Numbered from the stretch's first letter, positions 42,536 through 51,609 are shown. The stretch: DNA of 64,000 nt from Oxalobacter formigenes (GCF_027158485.1 NZ_JAMKYJ010000006.1); one strand, 5' to 3'. Numbers and translations are program-made. The notes: generated by a model from the sequence alone, not told the origin.

Positions 42536-42889
42536 AGCCGTCAGGGAAGCGATTCCGTCACCGTAGGCAGTGATCCGGTTCATTTCGATGCGGAAAATTC
42601 GCAACGTCTGCGCGGTATGGCGAAGGTCCTGCGCAAAATGTCCCCGGAATGGACCCTGACAGGGGGACTGGGTTACGAGTATGAGTTTGACGGCAAGGCA
42701 AAGGGAACCCTGTATCACATGTACAGCATCGATTCCCCGAGCCTGAAAGGCGGAAGCGGTATCGGTGAAATCGGTCTCGAATACAAACCGCAAAATAACC
42801 AGCGCCTGAGTCTGGAAGCGAAATTGGCCGGATATGTCGGCCAGCGTGAAGGGGTCAGCGGGCTTGTCCGTCTCAACTATGCGTTCTGA
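42536..42889 (+). pseudogene. Autotransporter barrel, C-terminal part after the TGA
   Basis: Same frame as the preceding gene: SRQGSDSVTVGSDPVHFDAENSQRLRGMAKVLRKMSPEW continues the barrel, and the protein ends GLVRLNYAF with the terminal Phe expected for outer membrane assembly. With TGG in place of TGA the full protein would be 789 residues. An internal ATG (42617) could not give a working barrel. Confidence 0.85.
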
Positions 42890-42905
42890 TTGAAAAGCAA
42901 AAGGT

Positions 42906-42936
42906 AAAGGGCAATCGGATGGTTGCCCTTTTGTTT
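42906..42936 (+). terminator. Intrinsic terminator after the autotransporter
   Basis: AAAGGGCAA pairs with TTGCCCTTT around TCGGATGG, followed by TGTTTT. It lies 17 bases after the autotransporter stop. Confidence 0.75.
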
Positions 42937-42976
42937 TATGATGGCAGCATATCAGGCAAACAAAGGAAAAACCATC

Positions 42977-43486
42977 ATGATTATCCGGCAGGAAAAAACG
43001 GGTGATATCGACGCTGTTCATGAGGTCGTCAGGCAGGCATTTGAAAAGGCCTTGCACACGAATCACGATGAGCACAATCTCGTCAATCGCCTGCGCGAAA
43101 GCGAGGCGTTCATTCCCGAACTGTCGCTTGTTGCAGAAGAAAACGGACGCATCGTCGGGCATATTCTTTTTACGAAACTGAACGTTGGCGATACCGTTCA
43201 GCTCGGACTCGCACCTCTGGCTGTGCTGCCACAATGGCAAGGCAAAGGTATCGGTGGAAAACTGATTGAAGCCGGACATGCAAAGGCAAAAGAACTCGGA
43301 TTTGACTATTCCATTCTGGTCGGGCATGAAAGCTATTACCCCCGTTTCGGCTACTTCCCGGCCAGCTGTATCGGAGTGACAGCGCCCTTTGATGTGCCCG
43401 ATGAAAACCTGATGGCTTTCAGTTTGCAGGGAAAGAATACGCCGCTTGACGGGATGCTGGAATACCCGGCGGAATTTCTGCTTTAG
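42977..43486 (+). CDS. GNAT family N-acetyltransferase (YhbS-like)
   Basis: 169 residues from MIIRQEKTGDIDAVHEVVRQAF. Acetyl-CoA binding motif A is LAPLAVLPQWQGKGIGGKLIEAGH. YPRFGYFPASCIGVTAPFDVPDENLMAF is typical of the YhbS subgroup. ATG 42977 is preferred to 42923, which lies in the terminator. Substrate unknown. Confidence 0.85.
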   Translation: MIIRQEKTGDIDAVHEVVRQAFEKALHTNHDEHNLVNRLRESEAFIPELSLVAEENGRIVGHILFTKLNVGDTVQLGLAPLAVLPQWQGKGIGGKLIEAGHAKAKELGFDYSILVGHESYYPRFGYFPASCIGVTAPFDVPDENLMAFSLQGKNTPLDGMLEYPAEFLL

Positions 43487-43626
43487 GGCGATATCCGGAT
43501 TTTTCCTCGCCTGTCCTGATCCCTGCTGTATAAAGACCCGGGCATGGGGATAATGTTTCGTTTTCCTGCCTGCTTTTGTCTTCCCTTTCATTTTTGACAG
43601 CGTTGTCCGGACGTCCTGTCCGTCTG

Positions 43627-44700
43627 TCATTCGATGACCCGTTTCCCGATATATCGGGAATTCATGAGTCGGACAGCTCCCATATAGTCCATGCTGAAGG
43701 CGATGGTGTCTCCGGTCTTGTACTGGGTCGTGTTCTCTCCCAGATCGACAACCAGCATATCCGAGCAGGCGCCACAACAGCTGATGGCGTTGTCATCCGG
43801 GAAAATGCGGGTATGTTCCACATCGAGCAAGCCAATATCCAGAATGGCCCGGACAGAGGTTTTCCCCCGGTCGTTCCTGTCGAATTCAGGCGTATCCCCT
43901 TCCAGATTGGTTCCCAGACGCCCTTCCGGAATCAGCGGTTTTTCTTCCAGTTCGATTATTTCGGCATACAGTTTCAGGACATCGTGTTCCATGTCGGGCA
44001 ACAGGGTATCGTGATACAGATCGTTGCCGAAAAAGAGCGTTTCACCGATCCGGAAGTGATTGATTCCGGCTGGCACGACCTTGTCGGTCAACAGCGGAAT
44101 CGTGACAGACGTGCCTCCGGAAACATAGGGGATGGCTTTTCCGAATTTTGCGTGCAGCAAGTCGCGGTAAAGGCAAAGCTGGTTCAGCTTGTCGTAATCC
44201 GGCAGGATGCCGGAAAGGCAGGACAGGTTCGTCCCCACGCCCACAATGTCGATATGGGGAAGTGTCAGTGTTTTTTCATAGATGGGCAAAACATCATCCC
44301 TCAATACGCCTTCCCGCAATTCGCCCAGTTCGATCATGATGATGACCTGGTGAACCTTGCCTTGCCGGGACGCTTCGGCAGACAGTTTTTCCAGTGTCGC
44401 GTATTCCGTATTGAAGCTGATATCGGCGTATCGGACGATATCGGGAATCGCTCTGAGAGCAGGTGGCCGGATGCACATGGTTTCGATATCTGGCGCTATT
44501 TTTTTGATGGCTTTGATATTGGCCATGCGGGAATCGCAAATCCGGGTCACGCCCAGTTTTCGAAGCTCTTCCAGAAAAAGAGGATGGCCGCACAAGAGTT
44601 TGGAGACGACACTCCAGCTGATACCGTTCCCGTCAAACAGGCGGTTCAGGTAATCGTAATTGTGTTTGAGTTTGTTTCTGTCCAGTGTGATATAGGCCAT
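43627..44700 (-). CDS. Alanine/ornithine racemase family PLP enzyme
   Basis: 357 residues from MAYITLDRNKLKHNYDYLNRLFDGNGISWSVVSKLLCGHPLFLEELRKLG. The Lys in SVVSKLLCG is the likely PLP Schiff-base residue. Other fits are ICDSRMANIKAIKK, VIIMIELGELREGV and FRIGETLFFGND, the pattern of the alanine racemase-like family that includes ornithine racemase. The start overlaps the acetyltransferase stop (TGATG). Substrate specificity is not predictable from sequence alone. Confidence 0.82.
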   Translation of the reverse strand: MAYITLDRNKLKHNYDYLNRLFDGNGISWSVVSKLLCGHPLFLEELRKLGVTRICDSRMANIKAIKKIAPDIETMCIRPPALRAIPDIVRYADISFNTEYATLEKLSAEASRQGKVHQVIIMIELGELREGVLRDDVLPIYEKTLTLPHIDIVGVGTNLSCLSGILPDYDKLNQLCLYRDLLHAKFGKAIPYVSGGTSVTIPLLTDKVVPAGINHFRIGETLFFGNDLYHDTLLPDMEHDVLKLYAEIIELEEKPLIPEGRLGTNLEGDTPEFDRNDRGKTSVRAILDIGLLDVEHTRIFPDDNAISCCGACSDMLVVDLGENTTQYKTGDTIAFSMDYMGAVRLMNSRYIGKRVIE

Positions 44701-45149
44701 CAGCAATCCCTTTTGTCCAGCCGCATTTCCAGGTACTTGTTGCCGAACCCCAGATTGCGGTACAGGTAGAAAGCCGGATTGTCCGGTTCCACATGCAAGG
44801 CAATGGCGCCTTCCGTTTCAGAAATGACCGAAGACAGCAGGCGTTTCCCGAATTTCTGTCCCCGGAAATCACGGTGTACAGCGATATAGACCAGTATGTT
44901 TTCAGGGATGTAGCTTTCCATGCCGGTCCGGTTGACGACAGCGGCACCGATTGTCTTTCCGTTTTCTGTGGCAATCGCGACATGGCCTCCCCGTCCGTTT
45001 TTCGGGTCGTCCAGAGCGTATTCAATCGCTTTTCTGATGGATTCCACGGGATCGCCATACTGCTCCAGTTCGCGATGCAAAAAGCGGGAAAGCGCATCGG
45101 TTTTTTCGGGCGAAAGCGGGTTTGCTGTCGAATAATAGGTAATTTTCAT
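44700..45149 (-). CDS. GNAT family N-acetyltransferase
   Basis: 149 residues from MKITYYSTANPLSPEKTDALSRFLHREL. Motif A reads ILVYIAVHRDFRGQKFGKRLLSSVI, then HVEPDNPAFYLYRNLGFGNKYLEM. GGAGAAAGAC precedes ATG 45149. It is directly coupled to the racemase gene, so its substrate may be the racemase substrate or product. Confidence 0.83.
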   Translation of the reverse strand: MKITYYSTANPLSPEKTDALSRFLHRELEQYGDPVESIRKAIEYALDDPKNGRGGHVAIATENGKTIGAAVVNRTGMESYIPENILVYIAVHRDFRGQKFGKRLLSSVISETEGAIALHVEPDNPAFYLYRNLGFGNKYLEMRLDKRDC

Positions 45150-45693
45150 GTCTTTCTCCTGTGGCAGATTCATCAGGCATCCGGCAGGTTTTCGCCGGAC
45201 ATGAATTCATGACCTTTATCGTATGAATGTCAGTCATGAACAGGAACAAACGTCTGCCGATGGCGATGATGTCGCTATCGGCCTGTTGTCGAGTGCGCTT
45301 TTCAATGGATGGAAACAGATAAAAAAGCACAGGTTCGGGAAACAAGCTTTTAAAAAACAGACGTTTGTTCCCGATTTTTAATTTGCCGCCTTAAAAGGCA
45401 TCTTTGGCATATCTTCTGTCAGGCAGAATACAAAAACCTGTTTGGCGAAGATGATCATTGAACTTGCCGATACCATCGGCAAAGAGAATGTGACGCGTCA
45501 GGGCAGTTGAACGTGTCCGGTTCAAGACCGGACTAACACATCACTTTTTTATTTTGCACCATAAAAGGGCATCAGGGCAAGTTTCAGAGGGAAAATGATG
45601 AGGCAACATGAAATCCGGTTTCCGGATGAGGGAAGGCCCTGCCCTGATGCATCCGATGGACGGACATCCGGACGGACGTCAGATACAAGCGGC
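45150..45693. other. Spacer without a convincing gene
   Basis: About 540 bases. A hairpin GTCCGGT/ACCGGAC (45515-45533) followed at some distance by T-rich sequence may be a weak rightward terminator. A short open stretch around 45450-45510 reads MIIELADTIGKENVT before a stop, too short to name. Confidence 0.4.
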
Positions 45694-46605
45694 CTATAAG
45701 TCATCCGGGTCTATGCCGAAAAAGCGCAGTCTGCGGTCGACCTCCGGATCGGATTCCCCGTTCTTCTTGCGGGTTTCCCAGGCTTTTTCACCCCATTTTG
45801 CGGCAGCATCCGTATCCATTTTCTGGTCCAGAAGTCCATTGGCATAAACGATCCCGAGTTCTTTCATGGCAAGGAAACTTCCATTGTCGGCAGCTTTTTT
45901 GAGCCAGTAAAGTGAACGTTCGGGAGAGTATTGAATGCCCCGCCCCTGCTCATAGGCGCGGCCTAAAAGATACTGGGCATAAGCGTCGCCTTTTTCAGCA
46001 CCCATGATGTAATACTGCACGGCACGGTTCCTGTCTTTTTTGACGCCATAACCTTCGGCATAAAAAATGCCGATATCGGCATAAGAACGGTCATCGCCAT
46101 GTTCAGCAGCGAGACGATACCATTTCAAGGCTTGTGCAAAATCCTGTTTTATTCCTTTTCCCTTGACAGTGAAATAACCCATTTTGGATTCGGCGCTGGG
46201 ATATCCCTGTTCTGCTGATTTACGGTACCATTTGATGGCTTCATTGATATCTTTTGGAACTCCCAAGCCTTTTTGATAACTTAATCCGAGATTGAACTGT
46301 GCTACTTTGAATCCCATTTCAGCTGCTTTTTTATACCACTTGACACTTGTTTGCAGATTCTTTTCAACACCAAAGCCTTTGTCATACATATAAGCTATGC
46401 GGTTTAATACATCCGGATTCTTTTGGGCATCCGGCTTCATGAAATATGTCATGGCCTGCTGATATTTTCCAGCCTGGAACAGACGCATGCCTTCCTTGGC
46501 GTTGTCGGCAAAAGAAGGAACACTGAAAAGAAACAGACAGACTATACAGAAGATCTTGAAAAAAGATTTCATTTGAAATGACAGGTTTGGATAAGGCTTG
46601 TTCAT
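45694..46605 (-). CDS. Secreted Sel1-repeat protein
   Basis: 303 residues. An N-terminal signal sequence (FFKIFCIVCLFLFSVPSFA) is followed by about six Sel1-like repeats of 36 residues, each with the pattern A-LG-Y--G-GV--D---A-KWY-KAAE-G. The final segment SDPEVDRRLRFFGIDPDDL is acidic. ATG 46605 has GGATAGGG about 10 bases upstream; ATG 46572 gives the shorter signal and is possible. Such periplasmic repeat proteins usually mediate protein contacts; the partner is unknown. Confidence 0.85.
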   Translation of the reverse strand: MNKPYPNLSFQMKSFFKIFCIVCLFLFSVPSFADNAKEGMRLFQAGKYQQAMTYFMKPDAQKNPDVLNRIAYMYDKGFGVEKNLQTSVKWYKKAAEMGFKVAQFNLGLSYQKGLGVPKDINEAIKWYRKSAEQGYPSAESKMGYFTVKGKGIKQDFAQALKWYRLAAEHGDDRSYADIGIFYAEGYGVKKDRNRAVQYYIMGAEKGDAYAQYLLGRAYEQGRGIQYSPERSLYWLKKAADNGSFLAMKELGIVYANGLLDQKMDTDAAAKWGEKAWETRKKNGESDPEVDRRLRFFGIDPDDL

Positions 46606-46654
46606 TATGAACAGCCCTATCCATATTGGTCAAGTGAAGCAAAATAAAATAAGT

Positions 46655-48247
46655 TTATTCTGTTTTTTTGATATTGTTTTTATCAACAAACCCATCAACT
46701 ATCTTCTTCCTCCCATCATCCTGAGCCTTGTGAACGGCCGCCCCGACAACCATCGACTGGACATAATCCCTGACTTCCTTTGCACTTTGAAAGACGCCTG
46801 AATCCCTGAAAGGAAGCAGCGCTGCACTCATCAGTCCAAGCGGGACTCCGTACATGACCGATTCGGCAGCATGACCGTCACCGGTTCTTTCCCTGAAATC
46901 GGCGTAAAATTGTGAAGACAGAACGGCTGAAGACACGCCGAACAATTGCGCAAAGGTATTCAGATGGGCTGCCACATAATATGCAGGCAGTTTGACCGTC
47001 TGGTTTCCGAGTTCCTGATACAGGTATTGAGTCATATTCTGCATGGTTTTTTCAGGATCGCCCTCCACATGGATTCGGTCCACATTCAGGCGTCCCATGT
47101 TTTGACGCTCTTTCTGATGCTGATCCATAATTCCCTGAACCCGTCTGAGCGACGTGTCGTCCCCACCGACGATATCGAAAAGATGCTCGCCCGCGAGGGA
47201 CGCTCCTGAATAAAAGAGGATTTGCATATCTTTCATGCCTTGCTGTACGCCTTTTTGCATGAAATCCAGCGGTATCTCCCGAAGTTTTTCATCCTCCAGG
47301 TTTCCCCAGTAACTCATATTCGGTGCGCCGATGACTTGTCTGCCCCTGCCGGTAACGGCACTGTCAAGACCGAAATTTTTCGATACGTCACCTATAGCCG
47401 GGTCGTAGCTTGAATCGGGATGCCCAACCGGAGCCCGCCCATAGCCGGAAACAGCGCTTTTATTGCCCAGATTGTTCGTGATATTTTCGGCAGCAAAGTC
47501 GGTCGCGCTTTTGTAACTCTGGTCCGTCTGACCGGCGATACGCTTGCCATCATGACCATGAACCTTGCTGTCAAATCCCAGTCCCTGATTGGCAGACTGA
47601 GCCAGAACCTGACCGAACGGACCATAACTCAAATCCGGATGAGTCGGCGGGTTTGCCCGCCAGCCGCTGTTTTCTCCCAAACCGTTTCTGGCGTGGTCAT
47701 TCAGAAAATTGAAAAAAGGGGTCAGGGTCTCATCTTGCGGGATACTGACTTCGGCCGCTTTTTCGAAAGCGGATTTTTCCGGTGATGCCTGACGGGTTTC
47801 CGGTACGTCGCTGTCGAAACGAAAAGCCTTCTGGTTGGGGGCGTTTCGTTCCTGCCGCAGTTTTTTCAAATCGTCGAGAACCCCGTTGATGTCGTCCGGG
47901 TTTTCGGCCCGCTCTCTGGCACGATTGGACAGAATACGCTGGCGCTCTTCTTCTGAGACGGGATGGCCTGTCCAGTCGTAAACGGGTTCGTTATCCGGTG
48001 TTGTGGATGTATCCGGTACAGCATCGGATTGGGGTGTCTGTGCGAACGGGGCTGCCTGTTTTTGAACCTTCGGGATGACCGGCCTGAGAAGAGCGGTTTT
48101 TTGCTGCTGTTCGATCTTTTTCTGCTGTTCATCCATCCATCCGTTTTTTTCCACGGGGTTGTCGCTGGCGGCAGTCATGTCGCCGATCGTTTCGCCCCAT
48201 TTTCTGGCTTTGTTGAACAAATCTTTTCCTGTGTCGAACCAGTCCAT
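46655..48247 (-). CDS. Unrecognised 530-residue protein with internal repeats
   Basis: I recognise no family. The N-terminal ~160 residues are Gln/Pro/Glu-rich and probably disordered. Residues 188-324 hold four imperfect repeats of 32-37 residues with a leading LG..S and a closing (D/N)xSY (SY at 207, 244, 280 and 312), for example LGNKSAVSGYGRAPVG. After residue 330 the protein is helical with amphipathic or weakly hydrophobic stretches (YYVAAHLNTFAQLFGVSSAVLSSQFYADF, GVPLGLMSAALLPF). AAAGGAAATCGAT precedes the ATG. No signal peptide. It may be a virion-like or effector-like protein. Confidence 0.6.
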   Translation of the reverse strand: MDWFDTGKDLFNKARKWGETIGDMTAASDNPVEKNGWMDEQQKKIEQQQKTALLRPVIPKVQKQAAPFAQTPQSDAVPDTSTTPDNEPVYDWTGHPVSEEERQRILSNRARERAENPDDINGVLDDLKKLRQERNAPNQKAFRFDSDVPETRQASPEKSAFEKAAEVSIPQDETLTPFFNFLNDHARNGLGENSGWRANPPTHPDLSYGPFGQVLAQSANQGLGFDSKVHGHDGKRIAGQTDQSYKSATDFAAENITNNLGNKSAVSGYGRAPVGHPDSSYDPAIGDVSKNFGLDSAVTGRGRQVIGAPNMSYWGNLEDEKLREIPLDFMQKGVQQGMKDMQILFYSGASLAGEHLFDIVGGDDTSLRRVQGIMDQHQKERQNMGRLNVDRIHVEGDPEKTMQNMTQYLYQELGNQTVKLPAYYVAAHLNTFAQLFGVSSAVLSSQFYADFRERTGDGHAAESVMYGVPLGLMSAALLPFRDSGVFQSAKEVRDYVQSMVVGAAVHKAQDDGRKKIVDGFVDKNNIKKTE

Positions 48248-48260
48248 ATCGATTTCCTTT

Positions 48261-48360
48261 CAAAACAAAAATGCCTTCCGGACAAGAGATTCGGGAAGGC
48301 ATGGGATACAAAAAGGCCTCTCGGTTGGAGAGGCCATGAAAAATGGGCGCAAGCGCGCCC
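48261..48360 (-). terminator. Three tandem terminator-like hairpins in a leader
   Basis: On the minus strand, in order: GGGCGC/GCGCCC (48345-48360) then ATTTTTC; GGCCTCTC/GAGAGGCC (48315-48335) then TTTTTG; and ATGCCTTCC/GGAAGGCAT (48271-48302) then TTTTTGTTTTG. The last T-run ends just before the ribosome site of the 530-residue protein. Confidence 0.8.
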
Positions 48361-48370
48361 TGACTCTTTC

Positions 48371-48399
48371 TTTATAGCACGGTTTTCTTCTTCGGTCAG
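48371..48399 (-). promoter_or_regulatory. Candidate promoter before the hairpin leader
   Basis: Minus strand CTGACC (48394-48399), a 17-base spacer, and TATAAA (48371-48376). Transcription would start near 48364 and immediately enter the three hairpins. The -35 matches four of six consensus bases and the -10 matches five. Confidence 0.5.
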
Positions 48400-48427
48400 C
48401 TAGGGCATGCGAATGCTATGCTGACGT

Positions 48428-49081
48428 TCATAATCTGGCACTGATCAGATCCATCAGATGCACGGCATTGACGCCACCAAGCTTTAGTCCATGCAGGCAC
48501 CCGGTGCAATAACAGACGACTTTATCGGTGGTGAACTGCTTGCCATGTTCCTGCATCCTCCTCTCCTGTTCTTCCGGAGGCAACGGGATGAATTTGTCTT
48601 TTGCATTGTCGAAAAACCGGACAGGGGCAAACCGGGAATATCGGGGAGACTGGGTTTTCATGAGCGAGGAACCGCAAAAGTCCGTTTTTTCAAAATTCTT
48701 CGCGATTTCGACTGTCTCGACATTCATGAGGCCAAGGATGTGGCGGACGGCATCCTGCATGGGACGGTTGTCGAAGGATCGCCAGCAGTCCTGTACGGTA
48801 ACGGTATCGCCACTGTAGTCCGGCCATGGGAAGGCATCGTCGTTTTCCAGTATTTCCCAGATGGAGAGGGAGCGGTTTTTCGGCGTGTATTCCTGAATGA
48901 AGGCGCTGCAGGTCGGACAGGTATAAACGGCTATGTCCTCTTCCCGCAGTGTGTCGAGTCCGGTGCTGCAACAGCCGGTTTGACGGATGCCGTGCTGACG
49001 GATCAGGTATTGCCGGATTTTCCGGCTGTTTACCCGTGAATGAATGGTGTATTTGCAGCCCGGAAAATAGACGGCGGACAT
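48428..49081 (-). CDS. Cys-rich heterodisulfide reductase-like protein
   Basis: 217 residues. MSAVYFPGCKYTIHSR opens like a CCG domain; QTGCCSTGLDT, YTCPTCSAF and VVCYCTGCLHGLKLGG give eight Cys in paired positions. The layout resembles HdrB-type CCG proteins that bind an iron-sulfur cluster, but the spacing is not canonical. Its start is overlapped by the DMT gene stop (TAATG), so it is cotranscribed with two transporters. Redox role inferred. Confidence 0.6.
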   Translation of the reverse strand: MSAVYFPGCKYTIHSRVNSRKIRQYLIRQHGIRQTGCCSTGLDTLREEDIAVYTCPTCSAFIQEYTPKNRSLSIWEILENDDAFPWPDYSGDTVTVQDCWRSFDNRPMQDAVRHILGLMNVETVEIAKNFEKTDFCGSSLMKTQSPRYSRFAPVRFFDNAKDKFIPLPPEEQERRMQEHGKQFTTDKVVCYCTGCLHGLKLGGVNAVHLMDLISARL

Positions 49082-50019
49082 TATTTTTCTCCCGTTTTGA
49101 CTCGCTCGATTTCTTTTTCTATTGTAGCCAGATTTTTACTTTGTGTGACAAGATACACACCGGAGAAGATTAAAATGACGGCGATTGTTTTCAGGAGGGT
49201 GAAACTGTCCATGCCCCATAAAATGGCGACGATGGCGGCGGCTATCGGCTGGATGTAGTTGTACATGCTGACGACGGTCGGCCTCAGTCGCTTTTGTCCT
49301 ATCGAAATGAGCAGATAGCTGATGAAGGTGCCACCCACGACGACGAAGGCGATTCCGGCGAGGGTGCGCCATTCGACGGCCGCCCAGTCGATCGCCAGTA
49401 TTTTGTCGTATGTGAACGGCAAAACGGACAGGGTCGAACCGGTGAACATCCATTTCATGATGGTGATCGGCGAATACCGGTTGATCAGGCCGCGGAAGAA
49501 GACGAGGTAGATGGAAAAGCAGAGCTGCGCTGTCAGGCACAACAGGTCGCCCCGGATATTGCTGGCGTTGCCGTTGGCGAGTTGCTGGCCACTCATGACG
49601 AGCAGGATCGCTCCGGTCGCGCCGAAGACGATACCGGTGATTTTCTTGCCGGTGACCGGTTCTTTCAGGTAGAAGGCAGCGATGATCAGGGTCAGGATCG
49701 GCAGGCTGGTCGTGATGATCGACGCGTCGATCGGCGAGGTCATGGAGACGCCGAAGATGAAGGAACCCTGATTGAAGACGATGGCAATCTGGGAAGCAAG
49801 GAAAAAGAGGCCCAGATCCTTCCAGCTGACGGGTTCTCTCTTCGTAAAGAAAGAGGCTATCCAGAACAGGATGGCTGCACCCAGTATGCGGAAGTCCGTC
49901 ATGACTATCGGGCTGACGACACCGGCTGCCATGACCATTTTGGCGACCGGCGACATGATGCCCCACATGGCGTTGGCCCCGAACATGGCCGCGTGACCGG
50001 TCAGTTTTTCAGGCTTCAT
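49081..50019 (-). CDS. DMT superfamily (EamA) transporter
   Basis: 312 residues with about ten hydrophobic helices and two EamA repeats. HAAMFGANAMWGIMSPVAKMV starts repeat one, and FIFGVSMTSPIDASIITTSLPILTLIIA and FVVVGGTFISYLLISIGQKRLRPTVVSMYNYIQP fall in the two halves. Such inner-membrane carriers export metabolites such as amino acids. Four bases separate it from the AEC gene. Substrate unknown. Confidence 0.88.
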   Translation of the reverse strand: MKPEKLTGHAAMFGANAMWGIMSPVAKMVMAAGVVSPIVMTDFRILGAAILFWIASFFTKREPVSWKDLGLFFLASQIAIVFNQGSFIFGVSMTSPIDASIITTSLPILTLIIAAFYLKEPVTGKKITGIVFGATGAILLVMSGQQLANGNASNIRGDLLCLTAQLCFSIYLVFFRGLINRYSPITIMKWMFTGSTLSVLPFTYDKILAIDWAAVEWRTLAGIAFVVVGGTFISYLLISIGQKRLRPTVVSMYNYIQPIAAAIVAILWGMDSFTLLKTIAVILIFSGVYLVTQSKNLATIEKEIERVKTGEK

Positions 50020-50023
50020 GATG

Positions 50024-50950
50024 TCAGAGGATGGTCAGCCAGACGGATAAGGTCAGGATACCCAGCACGGTTGTCAGGAATATGGTTCGGGATGCGATAC
50101 CCCCGCCCTTGCCGTAGAGTTCGGCCAGCATGAAGGGCCCGGTTCCGGTCGGGAGTGCCGAGAGGATGACGGCGGACTTGGCCCAGAGCGGTGGCATATT
50201 GAAGACATGGAACGCGAAATACCAGGCGATCAGCGGCTGGGCGATCAGTTTCAGGATAACGAGTTCGATGGCGACGGCGGAACTGGAACTTTCCTGCCTC
50301 TGGGCGAGGAACAGGCCGGTGGCAACCAGCGCGCACGGGCTGGCGGCCCCTCCCAGGAGCTTGATCGACTGAAGCACGCCGTGTGGCAGTTGCAGTCCGG
50401 TCGCACAAAAGGCACCGGCAATGACCGGGGCGGCGATCAACGGGTTTTTGCAGAGTGAGACACCGACGTTTTTCAGGGTTGTCCAGACGCTTTTCCCTGA
50501 CTGGGAACTGGCCTCGATGAAGACGATGGACACGGCAAAGTTGGCCGAGACGGTCAGGATGGCGGCGACCATGGCCGGGCCAAGTTTGTCGGCACCGAAT
50601 GTCAGCGCACAAAGCGGCAGCCCGATATAGCCGGTATTGGCGTATGACGCGGAAGTCGCGTCGATGGTGGCCGAGGTCAGGTTTTTCGTTTTGAGCCAGT
50701 GAAAGGCCAGTACGGCGAAGAAGATGATGAATACACCGAGTTCGAAGGCGTAAAAGAATTCAGGCTGGTACAGCTCGCTCCAGGTACTGTTGACCATGAC
50801 GTCGATCATGAGGGCCGGGAGTGCCAGATAGACGACGAAACGGTTCAGTTCGGTACAGGCGTTTGTAGACAGCACGTTTCGCCTGCGCAGGACATAACCC
50901 GCGATGATGAGCGCAAAAACAGGCAAAACGATATTGGCGATAGCAAGCAT
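50024..50950 (-). CDS. AEC family transporter
   Basis: 308 residues from MLAIANIVLPVFALIIAGYVLRRRNVLS, an auxin efflux carrier-type protein with about ten membrane helices. GYIGLPLCALTFGADKLGPAMVAAILTV carries the family's conserved helix-break region. ATG 50950 is preferred to 50968 because the added residues fall into the terminator region. MdcF, a malonate carrier, belongs to the same family, so a malonate role is possible but unproven. Confidence 0.85.
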   Translation of the reverse strand: MLAIANIVLPVFALIIAGYVLRRRNVLSTNACTELNRFVVYLALPALMIDVMVNSTWSELYQPEFFYAFELGVFIIFFAVLAFHWLKTKNLTSATIDATSASYANTGYIGLPLCALTFGADKLGPAMVAAILTVSANFAVSIVFIEASSQSGKSVWTTLKNVGVSLCKNPLIAAPVIAGAFCATGLQLPHGVLQSIKLLGGAASPCALVATGLFLAQRQESSSSAVAIELVILKLIAQPLIAWYFAFHVFNMPPLWAKSAVILSALPTGTGPFMLAELYGKGGGIASRTIFLTTVLGILTLSVWLTIL

Positions 50951-50969
50951 AGATCTCAGGCAAAACATA

Positions 50970-50991
50970 AAGCCACCCGGAGGTGGCTTTT
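50970..50991. terminator. Intrinsic terminator
   Basis: AAGCCACC-CGGA-GGTGGCTT. The minus-strand T-run is short (TTTATG), the plus-strand one is TTTT. It separates the GlcG/HbpS-like gene from the AEC-DMT-Cys-rich operon. Confidence 0.65.
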
Positions 50992-51006
50992 CAATTCATT
51001 GAAAAT

Positions 51007-51414
51007 TCAGTCCGTCAGGGCGGCGACTCCCGCTTTGGCGATCTGTGCGTCTTCAAAGGCTTTGACACCCGATACGCCGACGGCGCCGATGCAAACCCCG
51101 TTCACAATGACCGGAATACCGCCTTCGAGCATACCGTCAATTGCAGGAGCGGACAGAAAAGCGGTACGCCCTCCATTGATCATGTCTTCGAAAACCTTGC
51201 TTTCCTTCCCGCCTAGCGCAGCGGTTTTCGCCTTGGCCTGTGAAATGTGGGCAGACAAGGGGGCGGCATTGTCCATGCGAAGGAAATGAAGCAGGTGACC
51301 ACCGTCATCGACGACGGCAATAGATACGATCAAGCCGTTTTTCACGGCTTCCTTTTCGGCGGCAAATGCCATTTTTCTGGCATCGTCCAGAGTCAGTACA
51401 GGTTTTGTTTTCAT
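51007..51414 (-). CDS. GlcG/HbpS family heme-binding-like protein
   Basis: 135 residues from MKTKPVLTLDDARKMAFAAEKEAVKNGLIVSIAVVDDGGHLLHFLRMDNA. GGIPVIVNGVCIGAVGVSGVKAFEDAQIAKAGVAAL closes the fold. Both blocks define the DUF336/GlcG/HbpS family. Family members bind heme or act next to glycolate oxidases. GGAGCGACT precedes ATG 51414; the longer frame (to 51549) has no site. Substrate unknown. Confidence 0.85.
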   Translation of the reverse strand: MKTKPVLTLDDARKMAFAAEKEAVKNGLIVSIAVVDDGGHLLHFLRMDNAAPLSAHISQAKAKTAALGGKESKVFEDMINGGRTAFLSAPAIDGMLEGGIPVIVNGVCIGAVGVSGVKAFEDAQIAKAGVAALTD

Positions 51415-51609
51415 AGTCGCTCCTGGTGAGAGTTTGATAAACGGCAGCTTTTTGTGGAAGAAACCGTTTTGCATTTGCGTCAATTGTACGATATGACGGC
51501 ATGAGGTTGTACAATCCGGTATGGATTTGTGTATCAGGGCCGATAGCATACTCCTGTTTTTACGACTGTCGGCAATGATTTTTCAATAAAAGGCCGGTTA
51601 CGCCATCGC

